A stretch of DNA of 5,398 bases from Heyndrickxia sporothermodurans (lineage in GTDB: Bacteria; Bacillota; Bacilli; Bacillales; Bacillaceae_C): the NCBI RefSeq assembly GCF_016785185.1, contig NZ_JAEKDY010000165.1. The stretch is one strand, 5' to 3'. Below the pieces are notes generated by a model. That model saw nothing but the letters and a program-made list of their open reading frames with translations, ran no database searches and was not told where the DNA came from. Below, one piece after another: positions 1 to 5,398 of the stretch. The first letter of the stretch is position 1; the number at the start of each line of letters is the position of its first letter. The position numbers and the translations under genes are program-made.

Positions 1-137
1 CTAAGGTTGTTGGGTGTGTGGTAACCTCAATTATCCTTAGATTTAGGGGGGTGGCAATTTTTTTGCTCAAAAATCCCTCTATTAAGGTAGTTTATAGCCT
101 ATTTTATATAAAAGTTTTGACAAAACGCAAAATTTTT

Positions 138-146
138 AGGGGGTGA
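138..146 (+). promoter_or_regulatory. Ribosome binding site that fixes the spoVAA start
   Basis: AGGGGGTGA differs at one base from the extended Shine-Dalgarno consensus AGGAGGTGA. It lies five bases before the ATG at 152. A GTG at 143 is in the same frame but sits inside this site, so it cannot be the start served by it. The ATG at 152 is therefore preferred. I found no convincing sigma-G or sigma-A promoter in the preceding 137 bases; transcription may enter from upstream of the window. Confidence 0.8.
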
Positions 147-151
147 AAGAA

Positions 152-772
152 ATGGAAAGTTTGATTTATTTGCGTCTTCGCTATCGTGTAGAGGTGAGGC
201 CTGATAGCATAATTAAACTTTCAGATATCGCACAGATTATTGCGCCGGAAAATGATCTGGCAGCTTTAAAAAACCTGCCTGTTTATCAAGTGACAAAAAA
301 AGATAAGAGTTCCGCAGTAATCGATATTATGGAGGTAATCAATGTTATTACTAAAAAATATGGAGAGGTTGATATCCAAACCATTGGTCCCACGCAGACA
401 ATCATTGAAATTATTTATAAAAAAAAGAAAGTTTCGATTCCGTTTTTCTTAGTAATCTGGATTCTCCTTTTTATAGGGTCTGCTTTAGCAATTATGAATT
501 TTCATGAAGATGTAAGCATGAGAATCGTCCATCAGAAAATTTACCGAATGATCACGGGTCATGAGGTCTCAAAACCATTAATCCTTCAAATCCCTTATTC
601 AATCGGCTTAGGATTGGGGATGATTATTTTCTTTAATCATATTTTTAAAAAACGCTTTAATGAAGAACCTAGCCCTCTGGAAGTCGAAATTTTTAATTAT
701 CAGCAAGATGTTGATCATTATGTCGCATTAAATGAAAACAAAGAAAGTATTAAGCGCCTTGACGATGATTAA
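152..772 (+). CDS. spoVAA: Stage V sporulation protein AA
   Basis: This is a SpoVA channel-operon membrane protein, required in B. subtilis for moving dipicolinic acid (DPA) into the developing spore; it acts in the spore inner membrane. The product from ATG 152 is 206 residues, the same length I recall for B. subtilis SpoVAA. Residues 1-95 form a soluble N-terminal domain starting MESLIYLRLRYRV. Two hydrophobic segments follow at about 97-116 and 145-163. The block around residues 147-175, including IPYSIGLGLGMIIFFNHIFK and then EEPSPLEVE, is highly characteristic of the family. It is the first gene of the operon seen here and its last eight bases overlap spoVAB. In B. subtilis the operon is read by sigma-G in the forespore; no clear sigma-G promoter was recognised here. 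Identity is secure. Confidence 0.95.
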   Translation: MESLIYLRLRYRVEVRPDSIIKLSDIAQIIAPENDLAALKNLPVYQVTKKDKSSAVIDIMEVINVITKKYGEVDIQTIGPTQTIIEIIYKKKKVSIPFFLVIWILLFIGSALAIMNFHEDVSMRIVHQKIYRMITGHEVSKPLILQIPYSIGLGLGMIIFFNHIFKKRFNEEPSPLEVEIFNYQQDVDHYVALNENKESIKRLDDD

Positions 773-1184
773 TACCATTCTTTTTTTCATTATTGGCCTT
801 TCAGGCGGGTTAATAGTAGGTTGCGGGTTAGTTGCGTTTTTATCAGTACTTGGGATTATTCCGAGATTGGTTCAACTATCGAAAACAGCAAAAATGGTGT
901 ATCTGTACGAATGGGCTATTGTATTAGGCGCGATCTTAGGTGGCTGGGCTCAGCTAAGGGATGTTACGTTTCATTTAACCTTGTTATTGCTTATACCAAT
1001 CGGACTAGGATGCGGTATATTTGTAGGAATGCTCGCTGCAGCTCTAACTGAAGTAATTAATGTCATCCCAATATTAGCTAAGCGAATAGGAATCGATGGG
1101 CATTTAATTATCGCTTTAATGGCAATTGTTTTTGGGAAGGTGTGCGGTTCTTTATTTCATTGGATCTATTTCGTCGATCATTAA
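765..1184 (+). CDS. spoVAB: Stage V sporulation protein AB
   Basis: This small integral membrane protein of the SpoVA complex is needed with SpoVAA for DPA uptake during sporulation. The product is 139 residues, close to the roughly 140 of relatives. It is hydrophobic almost throughout, with probable spans near residues 4-30, 48-62, 72-94 and 113-136. The stretch GMLAAALTEVINVIPILAKR (88-107) is typical of the family. An upstream in-frame ATG at 732 would add 11 residues, deepen the overlap with spoVAA and has no ribosome binding site. The ATG at 765 overlaps the spoVAA stop by eight bases and fits the family length, although it also lacks a good site, so translational coupling to spoVAA is likely. 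In B. subtilis spoVAC would come next; here spoVAEa does. Confidence 0.92.
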   Translation: MINTILFFIIGLSGGLIVGCGLVAFLSVLGIIPRLVQLSKTAKMVYLYEWAIVLGAILGGWAQLRDVTFHLTLLLLIPIGLGCGIFVGMLAAALTEVINVIPILAKRIGIDGHLIIALMAIVFGKVCGSLFHWIYFVDH

Positions 1185-1216
1185 ATAATCATATCTAAAT
1201 TAAAAACTTTAAATGG

Positions 1217-1222
1217 AAAGGA
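1217..1222 (+). promoter_or_regulatory. Ribosome binding site of spoVAEa in the 45-base gap
   Basis: AAAGGA lies seven bases before the ATG at 1230 and supports that start. The rest of the gap (1185-1216) is AT-rich, shows no remnant coding sequence that I recognise and no clear promoter, so spoVAEa is probably co-transcribed with spoVAB. Confidence 0.7.
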
Positions 1223-1229
1223 TTTTCGT

Positions 1230-1802
1230 ATGAATAGTAAACGAAAGGTGATATTAATTACAGATGGTGATGATTATGCGAGAAAAGCAATTGAAACAAT
1301 TGCTAAAGATATCGGCGGCAGATGTATTTCACAGTCATACGGAAACCCTTCTCATTTATCTGGACATGAAATCGTTAACCAAATTAAAAAAGCTCCAGTC
1401 GATCCGGTGTTAGTTATGTTTGATGATAGCGGGTTTATAGGTGAAGGAAATGGAGAAGAGGCATTAATGATTGTAGCTACACATCCTGATATTGAAGTGC
1501 TTGGTGTGATAGCAGTTGCTTCAAAAACCCATCAAGCAGAATGGTCAAAAGTTGATGTATGTATTGATAGGGAAGGAAACTTGACCCCATACGGTGTCGA
1601 TAAATATGGTATCCCCGAAATGGAATTAAAGAAAATTAATGGGGACACCGTCTATTGTCTTGATAAATTAAACGTACCGATAATTGTGGGTATTGGGGAC
1701 ATCGGAAAGATGGGGAAAATTGATCATTATACGAATGGCTCCCCAATAACGAGAAAAGCGGTTGATTTAGTATTAGAAAGGAGCGGGTATTATGACAAAT
1801 GA
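1230..1802 (+). CDS. spoVAEA: Stage V sporulation protein AE, SpoVAEa type (soluble)
   Basis: SpoVAEa is a soluble accessory protein of the SpoVA system. In B. subtilis it works with SpoVAF to allow normal germination but is not needed for DPA uptake. The product is 190 residues with no membrane segment or signal peptide. Visible family blocks are TDGDDYARKAIE (11-22), an FDDSG followed by GEGNGEE (64-77), VATHPDIEVLG (82-92), DREG (113-116), INGDTVYCLD (136-145) and VGIGDIGKM (153-161). Despite the shared letter, this is not the membrane protein SpoVAEb, which is absent here. An AAAGGA site precedes the start at good spacing. The 3' end overlaps spoVAF by 11 bases, consistent with coupled synthesis of the two partners. 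The biochemical activity of the family is not known to me. Confidence 0.94.
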   Translation: MNSKRKVILITDGDDYARKAIETIAKDIGGRCISQSYGNPSHLSGHEIVNQIKKAPVDPVLVMFDDSGFIGEGNGEEALMIVATHPDIEVLGVIAVASKTHQAEWSKVDVCIDREGNLTPYGVDKYGIPEMELKKINGDTVYCLDKLNVPIIVGIGDIGKMGKIDHYTNGSPITRKAVDLVLERSGYYDK

Positions 1803-3273
1803 CCTAAATAGAAAAGAACCAATACCCAAAAATATCGAAGAACTGGAGAAGATATTTGAAAAAAGAATAGGATTGGGTGTAAGTTTTGATCTAGGTGTCC
1901 GACATATAAAGGTGTTAAAAAAGAATATTCAAATTTATTATATTAATGGATTAACCGATACAATATTTATCATCCATATTTTACGGGAATTAGTAGACTT
2001 AAATGGCTCGGATCGGCTTTCTAGTAAGATTTACGATATAATCCAAAATCGAATCGTAAATCAGTCGGTAGAAGTAGTGAAAACGATTGATGAAATGGCT
2101 GATCAAGTACTATCAGGATTGATTGCTATCGTTGTAGAAGGTGAAGGCGAAGCAATTATTGTTGATGTAAGAAGTTATCCAGGAAGACAGCCGATGGAAC
2201 CTGATACAGAAAAAGTTGTTCGTGGATCACGTGATGGATATGTCGAAAATATTATCATTAATACCGCTCTTACAAGAAGAAGAATTCGTGACGAACGATT
2301 GCGATTTGAAATTATGAAGGTGGGAGAACGTTCGAAAACGGACGTTGCCATTGGCTATATTGAAGGTGTAGCAAATCCCGATTTAGTAAAAACAGTTAAA
2401 AAGGAATTAAAAACAATTGATGTTGATGGAATTACAATGGCAGATAAAACGATTGAAGAATTCCTTCTAAAACAAGGATATAATCCTTATCCGCTTGTCC
2501 GCTATACAGAGAGAGCTGATGTCGGTTCCATTCATTTATTAGAGGGTCATGTATTAATTTTTATTGATACTTCACCAAGTGTTATGGTTACACCCGCAAC
2601 CTTTTTTCACCATCTTCAGCACGCCGAGGAGTACCGACAATCAGCAGCTGTTGGAACCTTTATTCGTTGGGTTCGTTACCTAGGGGTGCTTGCGTCCATT
2701 TTTTTACTGCCATTATGGTATTTATTTGCTATTGAACCTAGTTTACTGCCTGAGCATTTAGAGTTCATTGGACCGAATAAACAAACAAATATTCCGTTAA
2801 TTTTGCAAATATTTATCGCAGATATGGGGATTGAATTTTTAAGAATTGCCGCCATACATACACCAACCCCTTTGGCTACGGCGATGGGATTAATTGCCGC
2901 TGTTTTAATTGGTCAAATTGCTGTTGATGTTGGTTTATTTGTATCGGAAGTAATTCTATATGTGTCGGTTGCGGCTATAGGCACATACGCGACACCAAGT
3001 TATGAATTAAGTGTAGCAAATAAAATTGCTAAGGTAGTATTGATGCTACTTGTTGCCTTCTTTAAATTACCTGGCTTATTAATAGGTGGAACCCTTTTTG
3101 TCATTTATTTAGCACATATTCGCGCATTAAATGCACCATATTTATGGCCATTTATTCCATTTAATCCACAAGCGATTACTCATATTTTAATTCGGAGAAC
3201 GGTACCGGGATCGAAAATTAGACCGAGTATTGTGCATCCACGAGATCGTTTTCGTCAACCGGCTGATAAGTAA
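1792..3273 (+). CDS. spoVAF: Stage V sporulation protein AF (GerA receptor A-subunit family)
   Basis: SpoVAF is an inner-membrane spore protein related to the A subunits of GerA-type germinant receptors. In B. subtilis it is reported to assemble with FigP (YqhR) into ion channels that strengthen the germination response. The product is 493 residues, the length I recall for B. subtilis. Residues 1-285 form the soluble N-terminal region, with the conserved stretch RSYPGRQPMEPDTEKVVRGS (127-146). Probable membrane segments are at about 296-315, 334-354, 361-381, 384-402 and 413-445, the last possibly two short spans. The block from HTPTPLATAMGLIAAVLIGQ (356-375) is the hallmark of GerA A subunits. 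The C-terminal tail with SIVHPRDR (479-486) is also typical. AAAGGAG at 1777-1783 precedes the ATG by eight bases. No receptor B or C subunit gene is adjacent, which favours SpoVAF over a true germinant receptor. Confidence 0.95.
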   Translation: MTNDLNRKEPIPKNIEELEKIFEKRIGLGVSFDLGVRHIKVLKKNIQIYYINGLTDTIFIIHILRELVDLNGSDRLSSKIYDIIQNRIVNQSVEVVKTIDEMADQVLSGLIAIVVEGEGEAIIVDVRSYPGRQPMEPDTEKVVRGSRDGYVENIIINTALTRRRIRDERLRFEIMKVGERSKTDVAIGYIEGVANPDLVKTVKKELKTIDVDGITMADKTIEEFLLKQGYNPYPLVRYTERADVGSIHLLEGHVLIFIDTSPSVMVTPATFFHHLQHAEEYRQSAAVGTFIRWVRYLGVLASIFLLPLWYLFAIEPSLLPEHLEFIGPNKQTNIPLILQIFIADMGIEFLRIAAIHTPTPLATAMGLIAAVLIGQIAVDVGLFVSEVILYVSVAAIGTYATPSYELSVANKIAKVVLMLLVAFFKLPGLLIGGTLFVIYLAHIRALNAPYLWPFIPFNPQAITHILIRRTVPGSKIRPSIVHPRDRFRQPADK

Positions 3274-3301
3274 AACCAACCATTGCGAAAATGTACGTTT
3301 T

Positions 3302-3330
3302 ATGATAAAGTTTAGCTAATTTATTATAAA
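3302..3330 (+). promoter_or_regulatory. Possible vegetative (sigma-A) promoter for lysA
   Basis: ATGATA (3302-3307) and TATAAA (3325-3330), separated by 17 bases, match the -35 and -10 consensus at 4/6 and 5/6 positions. Transcription would begin near 3337, at the foot of the hairpin described next, so the hairpin would lie in the lysA leader. An alternative is a perfect TTGACA at 3359-3364 with a TAAAAG 16 bases on (3381-3386). Both are inferred from sequence only. Confidence 0.35.
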
Positions 3331-3334
3331 TATT

Positions 3335-3379
3335 GAATAAATAGACAGTTTGTCCTATTTGACAACTGTCTATTTATTC
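3335..3379 (+). terminator. Hairpin terminator after spoVAF
   Basis: Arms at 3335-3350 and 3364-3379 are perfect 16-base reverse complements (GAATAAATAGACAGTT and its complement). GTC at 3352-3354 can also pair with GAC at 3361-3363, across one bulged base. The upper stem, with GACAGTT, is followed on its 3' side by the T-rich TATTTATTCTT, as expected for an intrinsic terminator, though the stem is AT-rich. The inverse strand is also followed by AT-rich sequence, so it could act both ways. It lies 61 bases after the spoVAF stop and 34 before lysA, and most likely ends the spoVA transcript. Confidence 0.7.
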
Positions 3380-3413
3380 TTAAAAGGATTTTACATAGAA
3401 ATGAGGAAAACTA

Positions 3414-4733
3414 ATGTATTTTCATGGTACTTCAAAAATAAATGAAAACAACCATCTTGAAATTGGTGGCGTCGATACAGTTGAATTAGTTAAAAAATAT
3501 GGAACGCCTATATATGTGTATGATGTTGCTTTAATACGTGACCGTGCCAGAGGGTTTAAACAAACCTTTGATAAGCTAGGGATAAAATCACAGGTAGCAT
3601 ATGCTAGTAAAGCATTTTCTTCAATCGCCATGCTAAATTTAGCACAAGAAGAAGGATTATCGTTAGATGTTGTATCAGGCGGGGAATTATATACAGCAAT
3701 TGCGGCTAAGTTTCCGGCGGATCGTATCCATTTTCATGGTAATAACAAAAGTAAAGAAGAATTAGAATTAGCCTTAGATTACAATATAGGCTGTATTGTT
3801 GTAGATAATTTTTATGAACTAGAATTGCTTGAGCAGCTCACACTGGAAAGAAATACCCAAATCGCAATCTTACTTCGTGTAACACCAGGAATTGAGGCAC
3901 ATACCCATGATTACATTTTGACTGGTCAGGAAGACTCGAAATTCGGGTTTGATTTACAAAATGGCCAAGCGGAAGAAGCCCTTAGAAAATCACTAGAATC
4001 AAAGCACTTTAAGGTGTTAGGGCTTCATTGTCATATTGGTTCACAAATTTTTGAGACAACTGGATTTATTCTTGCCGCGAATAAAATTATCGAAAAGTTA
4101 GTTGAGTGGAATGAAAAGTATTCATATTTTCCATCTGTTTTAAATTTAGGCGGGGGATTTGGAATCCGCTATACGAGTGAGGACGCGCCATTAACCCCAG
4201 ATAATTATGTAAAGGAAATTATTATAGAAGTGCAGAAGCAAACTAACTCCCATCAACTCCCTATGCCCGAAATTTGGATTGAACCAGGCAGATCACTAGT
4301 GGGTGAAGCAGGTACAACATTATATACTGTTGGGTCTAACAAAGACGTACCAAATGTACGAAAATATATAGCGGTTGACGGTGGAATGAGTGATAATATT
4401 AGACCAGCACTCTATGAAGCAAAATATGAAGCTGTATTAGCAAATCGACCTTTAGCTAAAGTAGAAGAAACCTATTCTATTGCTGGAAAATGCTGTGAAT
4501 CAGGAGATATGCTAATTTGGGATCTCCCACTGCCTAATACAGTATGTAATGATATTTTAGCGGTATTTTGCACGGGCGCCTACGGATATTCAATGGCAAA
4601 TAATTATAATCGAATACCGAGACCACCAGTCGTGTTCGTTGAAAATGGCGAAGACCAACTTGTGGTAAAACGAGAAACCTATGAAGATATTATCAAATTA
4701 GATCTGCCTCTCCATAGTAAGATTAATTTATAA
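3414..4733 (+). CDS. lysA: Diaminopimelate decarboxylase
   Basis: LysA catalyses the last step of lysine synthesis, removing CO2 from meso-diaminopimelate to give L-lysine; it is a cytosolic PLP enzyme of fold type III, usually a dimer. The product is 439 residues, the length I recall for B. subtilis LysA. The N-terminal barrel holds the PLP lysine in YASKAFSS (K66), the HCHIGSQ motif (205-211) and the glycine-rich GGGFG phosphate loop (246-250). EPGRS (290-294), the CCESGD motif with the active-site cysteine supplied to the partner subunit (360-365), and AYGYSM (389-394) complete the active site. All key residues are present and the gene looks functional. GAGGA at 3403-3407 precedes the ATG by six bases. 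It follows spoVAF as in B. subtilis, but a terminator lies between, so separate expression is likely. No lysine riboswitch fits into the short gap. Confidence 0.97.
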   Translation: MYFHGTSKINENNHLEIGGVDTVELVKKYGTPIYVYDVALIRDRARGFKQTFDKLGIKSQVAYASKAFSSIAMLNLAQEEGLSLDVVSGGELYTAIAAKFPADRIHFHGNNKSKEELELALDYNIGCIVVDNFYELELLEQLTLERNTQIAILLRVTPGIEAHTHDYILTGQEDSKFGFDLQNGQAEEALRKSLESKHFKVLGLHCHIGSQIFETTGFILAANKIIEKLVEWNEKYSYFPSVLNLGGGFGIRYTSEDAPLTPDNYVKEIIIEVQKQTNSHQLPMPEIWIEPGRSLVGEAGTTLYTVGSNKDVPNVRKYIAVDGGMSDNIRPALYEAKYEAVLANRPLAKVEETYSIAGKCCESGDMLIWDLPLPNTVCNDILAVFCTGAYGYSMANNYNRIPRPPVVFVENGEDQLVVKRETYEDIIKLDLPLHSKINL

Positions 4734-4735
4734 TT

Positions 4736-4784
4736 TTTTTCGGCTCATTTGCTTATTTTTCATATCTACAATTGAGCCGAAAAA
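4736..4784. other. Symmetric hairpin directly after lysA
   Basis: TTTTTCGGCTCA (4736-4747) and TGAGCCGAAAAA (4773-4784) are perfect 12-base reverse complements with a 25-base loop. It begins three bases after the lysA stop, where a terminator is expected. However, the T run is on the 5' side and the A run on the 3' side on both strands, so neither transcript has the trailing U tract of a normal intrinsic terminator. It may protect the 3' end of the lysA mRNA or work with a termination factor; that is inference. Confidence 0.6.
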
Positions 4785-4840
4785 TATACCCACTACCCAA
4801 TTAGCAGAAATTTGAATATGTTACATCATTTTTTTTGTGA

Positions 4841-4869
4841 TTGCGTAAAGCATCTAAAATCGATACAAT
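4841..4869 (+). promoter_or_regulatory. Putative sigma-A promoter for the small membrane peptide gene
   Basis: TTGCGT (4841-4846) and TACAAT (4864-4869) are 17 bases apart, matching consensus at 3/6 and 5/6 positions. Transcription would start near 4876, about 50 bases before the TTG start at 4925. A forespore promoter cannot be excluded, as the spacing and bases partly resemble those too. Confidence 0.4.
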
Positions 4870-4924
4870 AGAGGGCGAATAACTTATTACAATAGATGAT
4901 TTTATGGAAATAGGAGTGTTCTCT

Positions 4925-5011
4925 TTGAAAAAAAATAATATTTTACTATTTATTCTAATCCTTGTTTTAGCTTTAGGATGGGGACTCTACTATTGGTTGT
5001 ACATCGTTTAA
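4925..5011 (+). CDS. Small single-span membrane peptide, unknown function
   Basis: I do not recognise this gene. A TTG start at 4925 gives 28 residues: a short basic head MKKNN, a hydrophobic run ILLFILILVLALGWGL (6-21), then an aromatic tail YYWLYIV. This fits one membrane span with the N-terminus inside. AGGAG at 4912-4916 lies eight bases before the TTG, good spacing, and a promoter-like pair lies upstream. An in-frame ATG at 4904 would give 35 residues but has no ribosome binding site and would put the AGGAG inside the gene. It stands alone between lysA and ribT on the same strand. Small membrane peptides of this kind are common in Bacillus and often made in sporulation or stress, but nothing in the sequence shows a role. 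A chance open frame is possible, though site, head and hydrophobic span together make a real gene more likely. Confidence 0.55.
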   Translation: MKKNNILLFILILVLALGWGLYYWLYIV

Positions 5012-5041
5012 TTATAGTGTTTAATATTGCCTGTCGATGTT

Positions 5042-5047
5042 TATAAT
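5042..5047 (+). promoter_or_regulatory. Possible -10 box of a ribT promoter
   Basis: A perfect TATAAT lies about 47 bases before the ribT start. The best -35 at 16 bases spacing, TTTAAT (5020-5025), matches only 3/6. If real, ribT had its own promoter here, in keeping with its separation from the other riboflavin genes. Confidence 0.35.
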
Positions 5048-5093
5048 GATAGAAAAGTATTCATAATATGTAGAAGGATAACGAGGGATATGC

Positions 5094-5192
5094 ATGCTAA
5101 TTAGATATAAAAAAGCTTTTGAAAAAATCGCCATGGGACTTCTGTCTTTCATGCCAAATGAAAAAGATATAAAAAAGCTGCAACAAACGTAA
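5094..5192 (+). pseudogene. ribT: 5' fragment of ribT (GNAT-family protein), cut by IS66 insertion
   Basis: The 32-residue reading frame begins MLIRYKKAFEKIAMGLLSFM and continues PNEKDIKKLQQT. This matches the N-terminus I recall for B. subtilis RibT, a GNAT-fold protein of about 124 residues encoded at the end of the riboflavin operon; its substrate is not settled. GAGGG at 5083-5087 serves the ATG at 5094; a slightly earlier ATG at 5090 meets a stop after four codons. Similarity ends at about codon 31-32, where GTAAGCG begins at 5189. That is the expected tip of an IS66-family element, and its TAA forms the stop at 5190-5192. The fragment lacks nearly all of the GNAT fold, including the acetyl-CoA binding motif, so it is almost surely not functional. 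The remainder should lie beyond the IS, outside the window. Confidence 0.8.
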
Positions 5193-5202
5193 GCGTAAAA
5201 TA

Positions 5203-5229
5203 ATCCCCACCTGTCAACCAGATGGGGAT
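5203..5229 (-). terminator. Terminator of the IS66 transposase transcript
   Basis: On the - strand, ATCCCCATCTG and CAGGTGGGGAT form an 11-base stem with one G-U pair around a five-base loop, followed by TATTTTA. Read on the + strand the same pair becomes a C-A mismatch and no T run follows, so the structure points to - strand transcription. It lies eight bases after the transposase stop and just inside the IS tip, and would also hinder readthrough from the IS into the ribT and lysA side. Confidence 0.75.
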
Positions 5230-5236
5230 CGAGTTA

Positions 5237-5398
5237 TTATTTAGGTAAGTTTTTAAAATCTATGCAAACGATTGGAAGTGTTGTTGACCAAGGCAGTACT
5301 TTATCCAGGGCATTTTTATCTGTCAGATCAATGTTAGGTAACTTCTCAAATAAATAGCGAAGGTAATAATATGGGTTTAGGCCATTTTCCTTTGCTGT
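5237..5398 (-). CDS. IS66-family transposase, C-terminal part (incomplete at window edge)
   Basis: The 53 visible residues start TAKENGLNPYYYLRYLFEKL and go on to PNIDLTDKNALDKVLPW. This is the C-terminal element of IS66 transposases, whose usual pattern is AKANGLNPY-YL--L---LP followed by a leucine-proline-tryptophan near the end; LPW here is at residues 35-37. The DDE catalytic core lies further upstream, outside the window, so activity cannot be judged. The frame is open to the window edge without a stop or shift. Two TAA codons in a row end it (5237-5239, then 5234-5236). Accessory genes tnpA and tnpB of the element, if present, would also be outside. Confidence 0.88.
   Translation of the reverse strand, partial: TAKENGLNPYYYLRYLFEKLPNIDLTDKNALDKVLPWSTTLPIVCIDFKNLPK

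Larger units (their letters stand above)
5189..5398 (-). mobile_element. IS66-family insertion sequence, one end only
   Basis: The element enters from the right edge; only its transposase-3' end is visible. The proposed tip is GTAAGCG at 5189-5195, in line with the GTAA-type ends known for IS66 elements. It is placed exactly where ribT similarity stops. Between the tip and the transposase stop lie about 40 bases holding a transposase terminator. IS66 elements usually make 8-base target duplications, so CAACAAAC (5181-5188) is the predicted repeat at the unseen far end. The exact tip is inferred from one end only. Confidence 0.75.

Noticed and set aside
1..40. CTAAGG at 1-6 pairing with CCTTAG at 35-40, as a possible terminator of an upstream gene such as sigF
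   Set aside because: The stem is cut by the window edge, has a competing inner pairing (AGGTT 4-8 with AACCT 23-27), and no T run follows.
46..80. Hairpin AGGGGGGT with ATCCCTCT upstream of spoVAA
   Set aside because: It needs two G-U pairs and a 20-base loop and has no T tract after it; pairing is not better than chance allows.
117..122. Perfect TTGACA just before spoVAA
   Set aside because: A -10 box at normal spacing would fall in the ribosome binding site AGGGGGTGA, so no functional promoter can be built from it.
821..1051. Open frame of 76 codons on the + strand inside spoVAB
   Set aside because: It is entirely within spoVAB in another frame, has no ribosome binding site and no recognisable protein features.
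1792..3273. GerA-type germinant receptor operon
   Set aside because: The protein is of the A-subunit family, but no B or C subunit genes follow and the spoVAEa neighbour and tail fit SpoVAF.
3380..3413. Lysine riboswitch upstream of lysA
   Set aside because: The lysine riboswitch aptamer is well over 100 bases with several helices; only one hairpin and a 34-base gap exist here.
3422..3631. Open frame of 69 codons on the - strand inside lysA
   Set aside because: It is antisense to the conserved LysA N-terminus and looks like a shadow of that coding sequence.

Overview
The window comes from the chromosome of a low-GC, endospore-forming Firmicute, most likely a member of the Bacillaceae. The gene set is spoVAA, spoVAB, spoVAEa, spoVAF and lysA, all on the + strand. 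This is the part of the Bacillus chromosome that normally follows the spoIIA-sigF operon. I recognised the proteins by remembered family similarity; no database search was run.

Layout. Positions 1-151 are an AT-rich leader with a strong ribosome binding site for spoVAA. Positions 152-3273 hold a tightly packed spoVA operon: spoVAA and spoVAB overlap, spoVAEa follows after 45 bases, and spoVAF overlaps the end of spoVAEa. The operon ends at a long perfect hairpin (3335-3379). lysA (3414-4733) follows and is intact. Beyond it are a symmetric hairpin of unusual design (4736-4784), a putative promoter, and an unannotated-looking gene for a 28-residue single-span membrane peptide (4925-5011). Next come the first 31-32 codons of ribT (5094-5192), cut off by the end of an IS66-family insertion sequence. 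The IS carries the transposase 3' end on the - strand and continues past the right edge of the window.

How the genes work together. SpoVAA and SpoVAB are membrane proteins needed for dipicolinic acid uptake into the forespore. SpoVAEa and SpoVAF are accessory germination proteins; SpoVAF resembles the A subunits of GerA-type germinant receptors. LysA converts meso-diaminopimelate to lysine, the last step of the pathway that also supplies spore peptidoglycan and dipicolinate precursors.

Two things stand out. First, the core genes spoVAC, spoVAD and spoVAEb, which sit between spoVAB and spoVAEa in B. subtilis, are absent; only 45 bases separate the flanking genes. Second, ribT, which belongs to the riboflavin operon in B. 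subtilis, lies near lysA without the other rib genes and has been interrupted by the IS66 element. I see no wholly new multi-gene system here. The small membrane peptide is the least explained coding feature.
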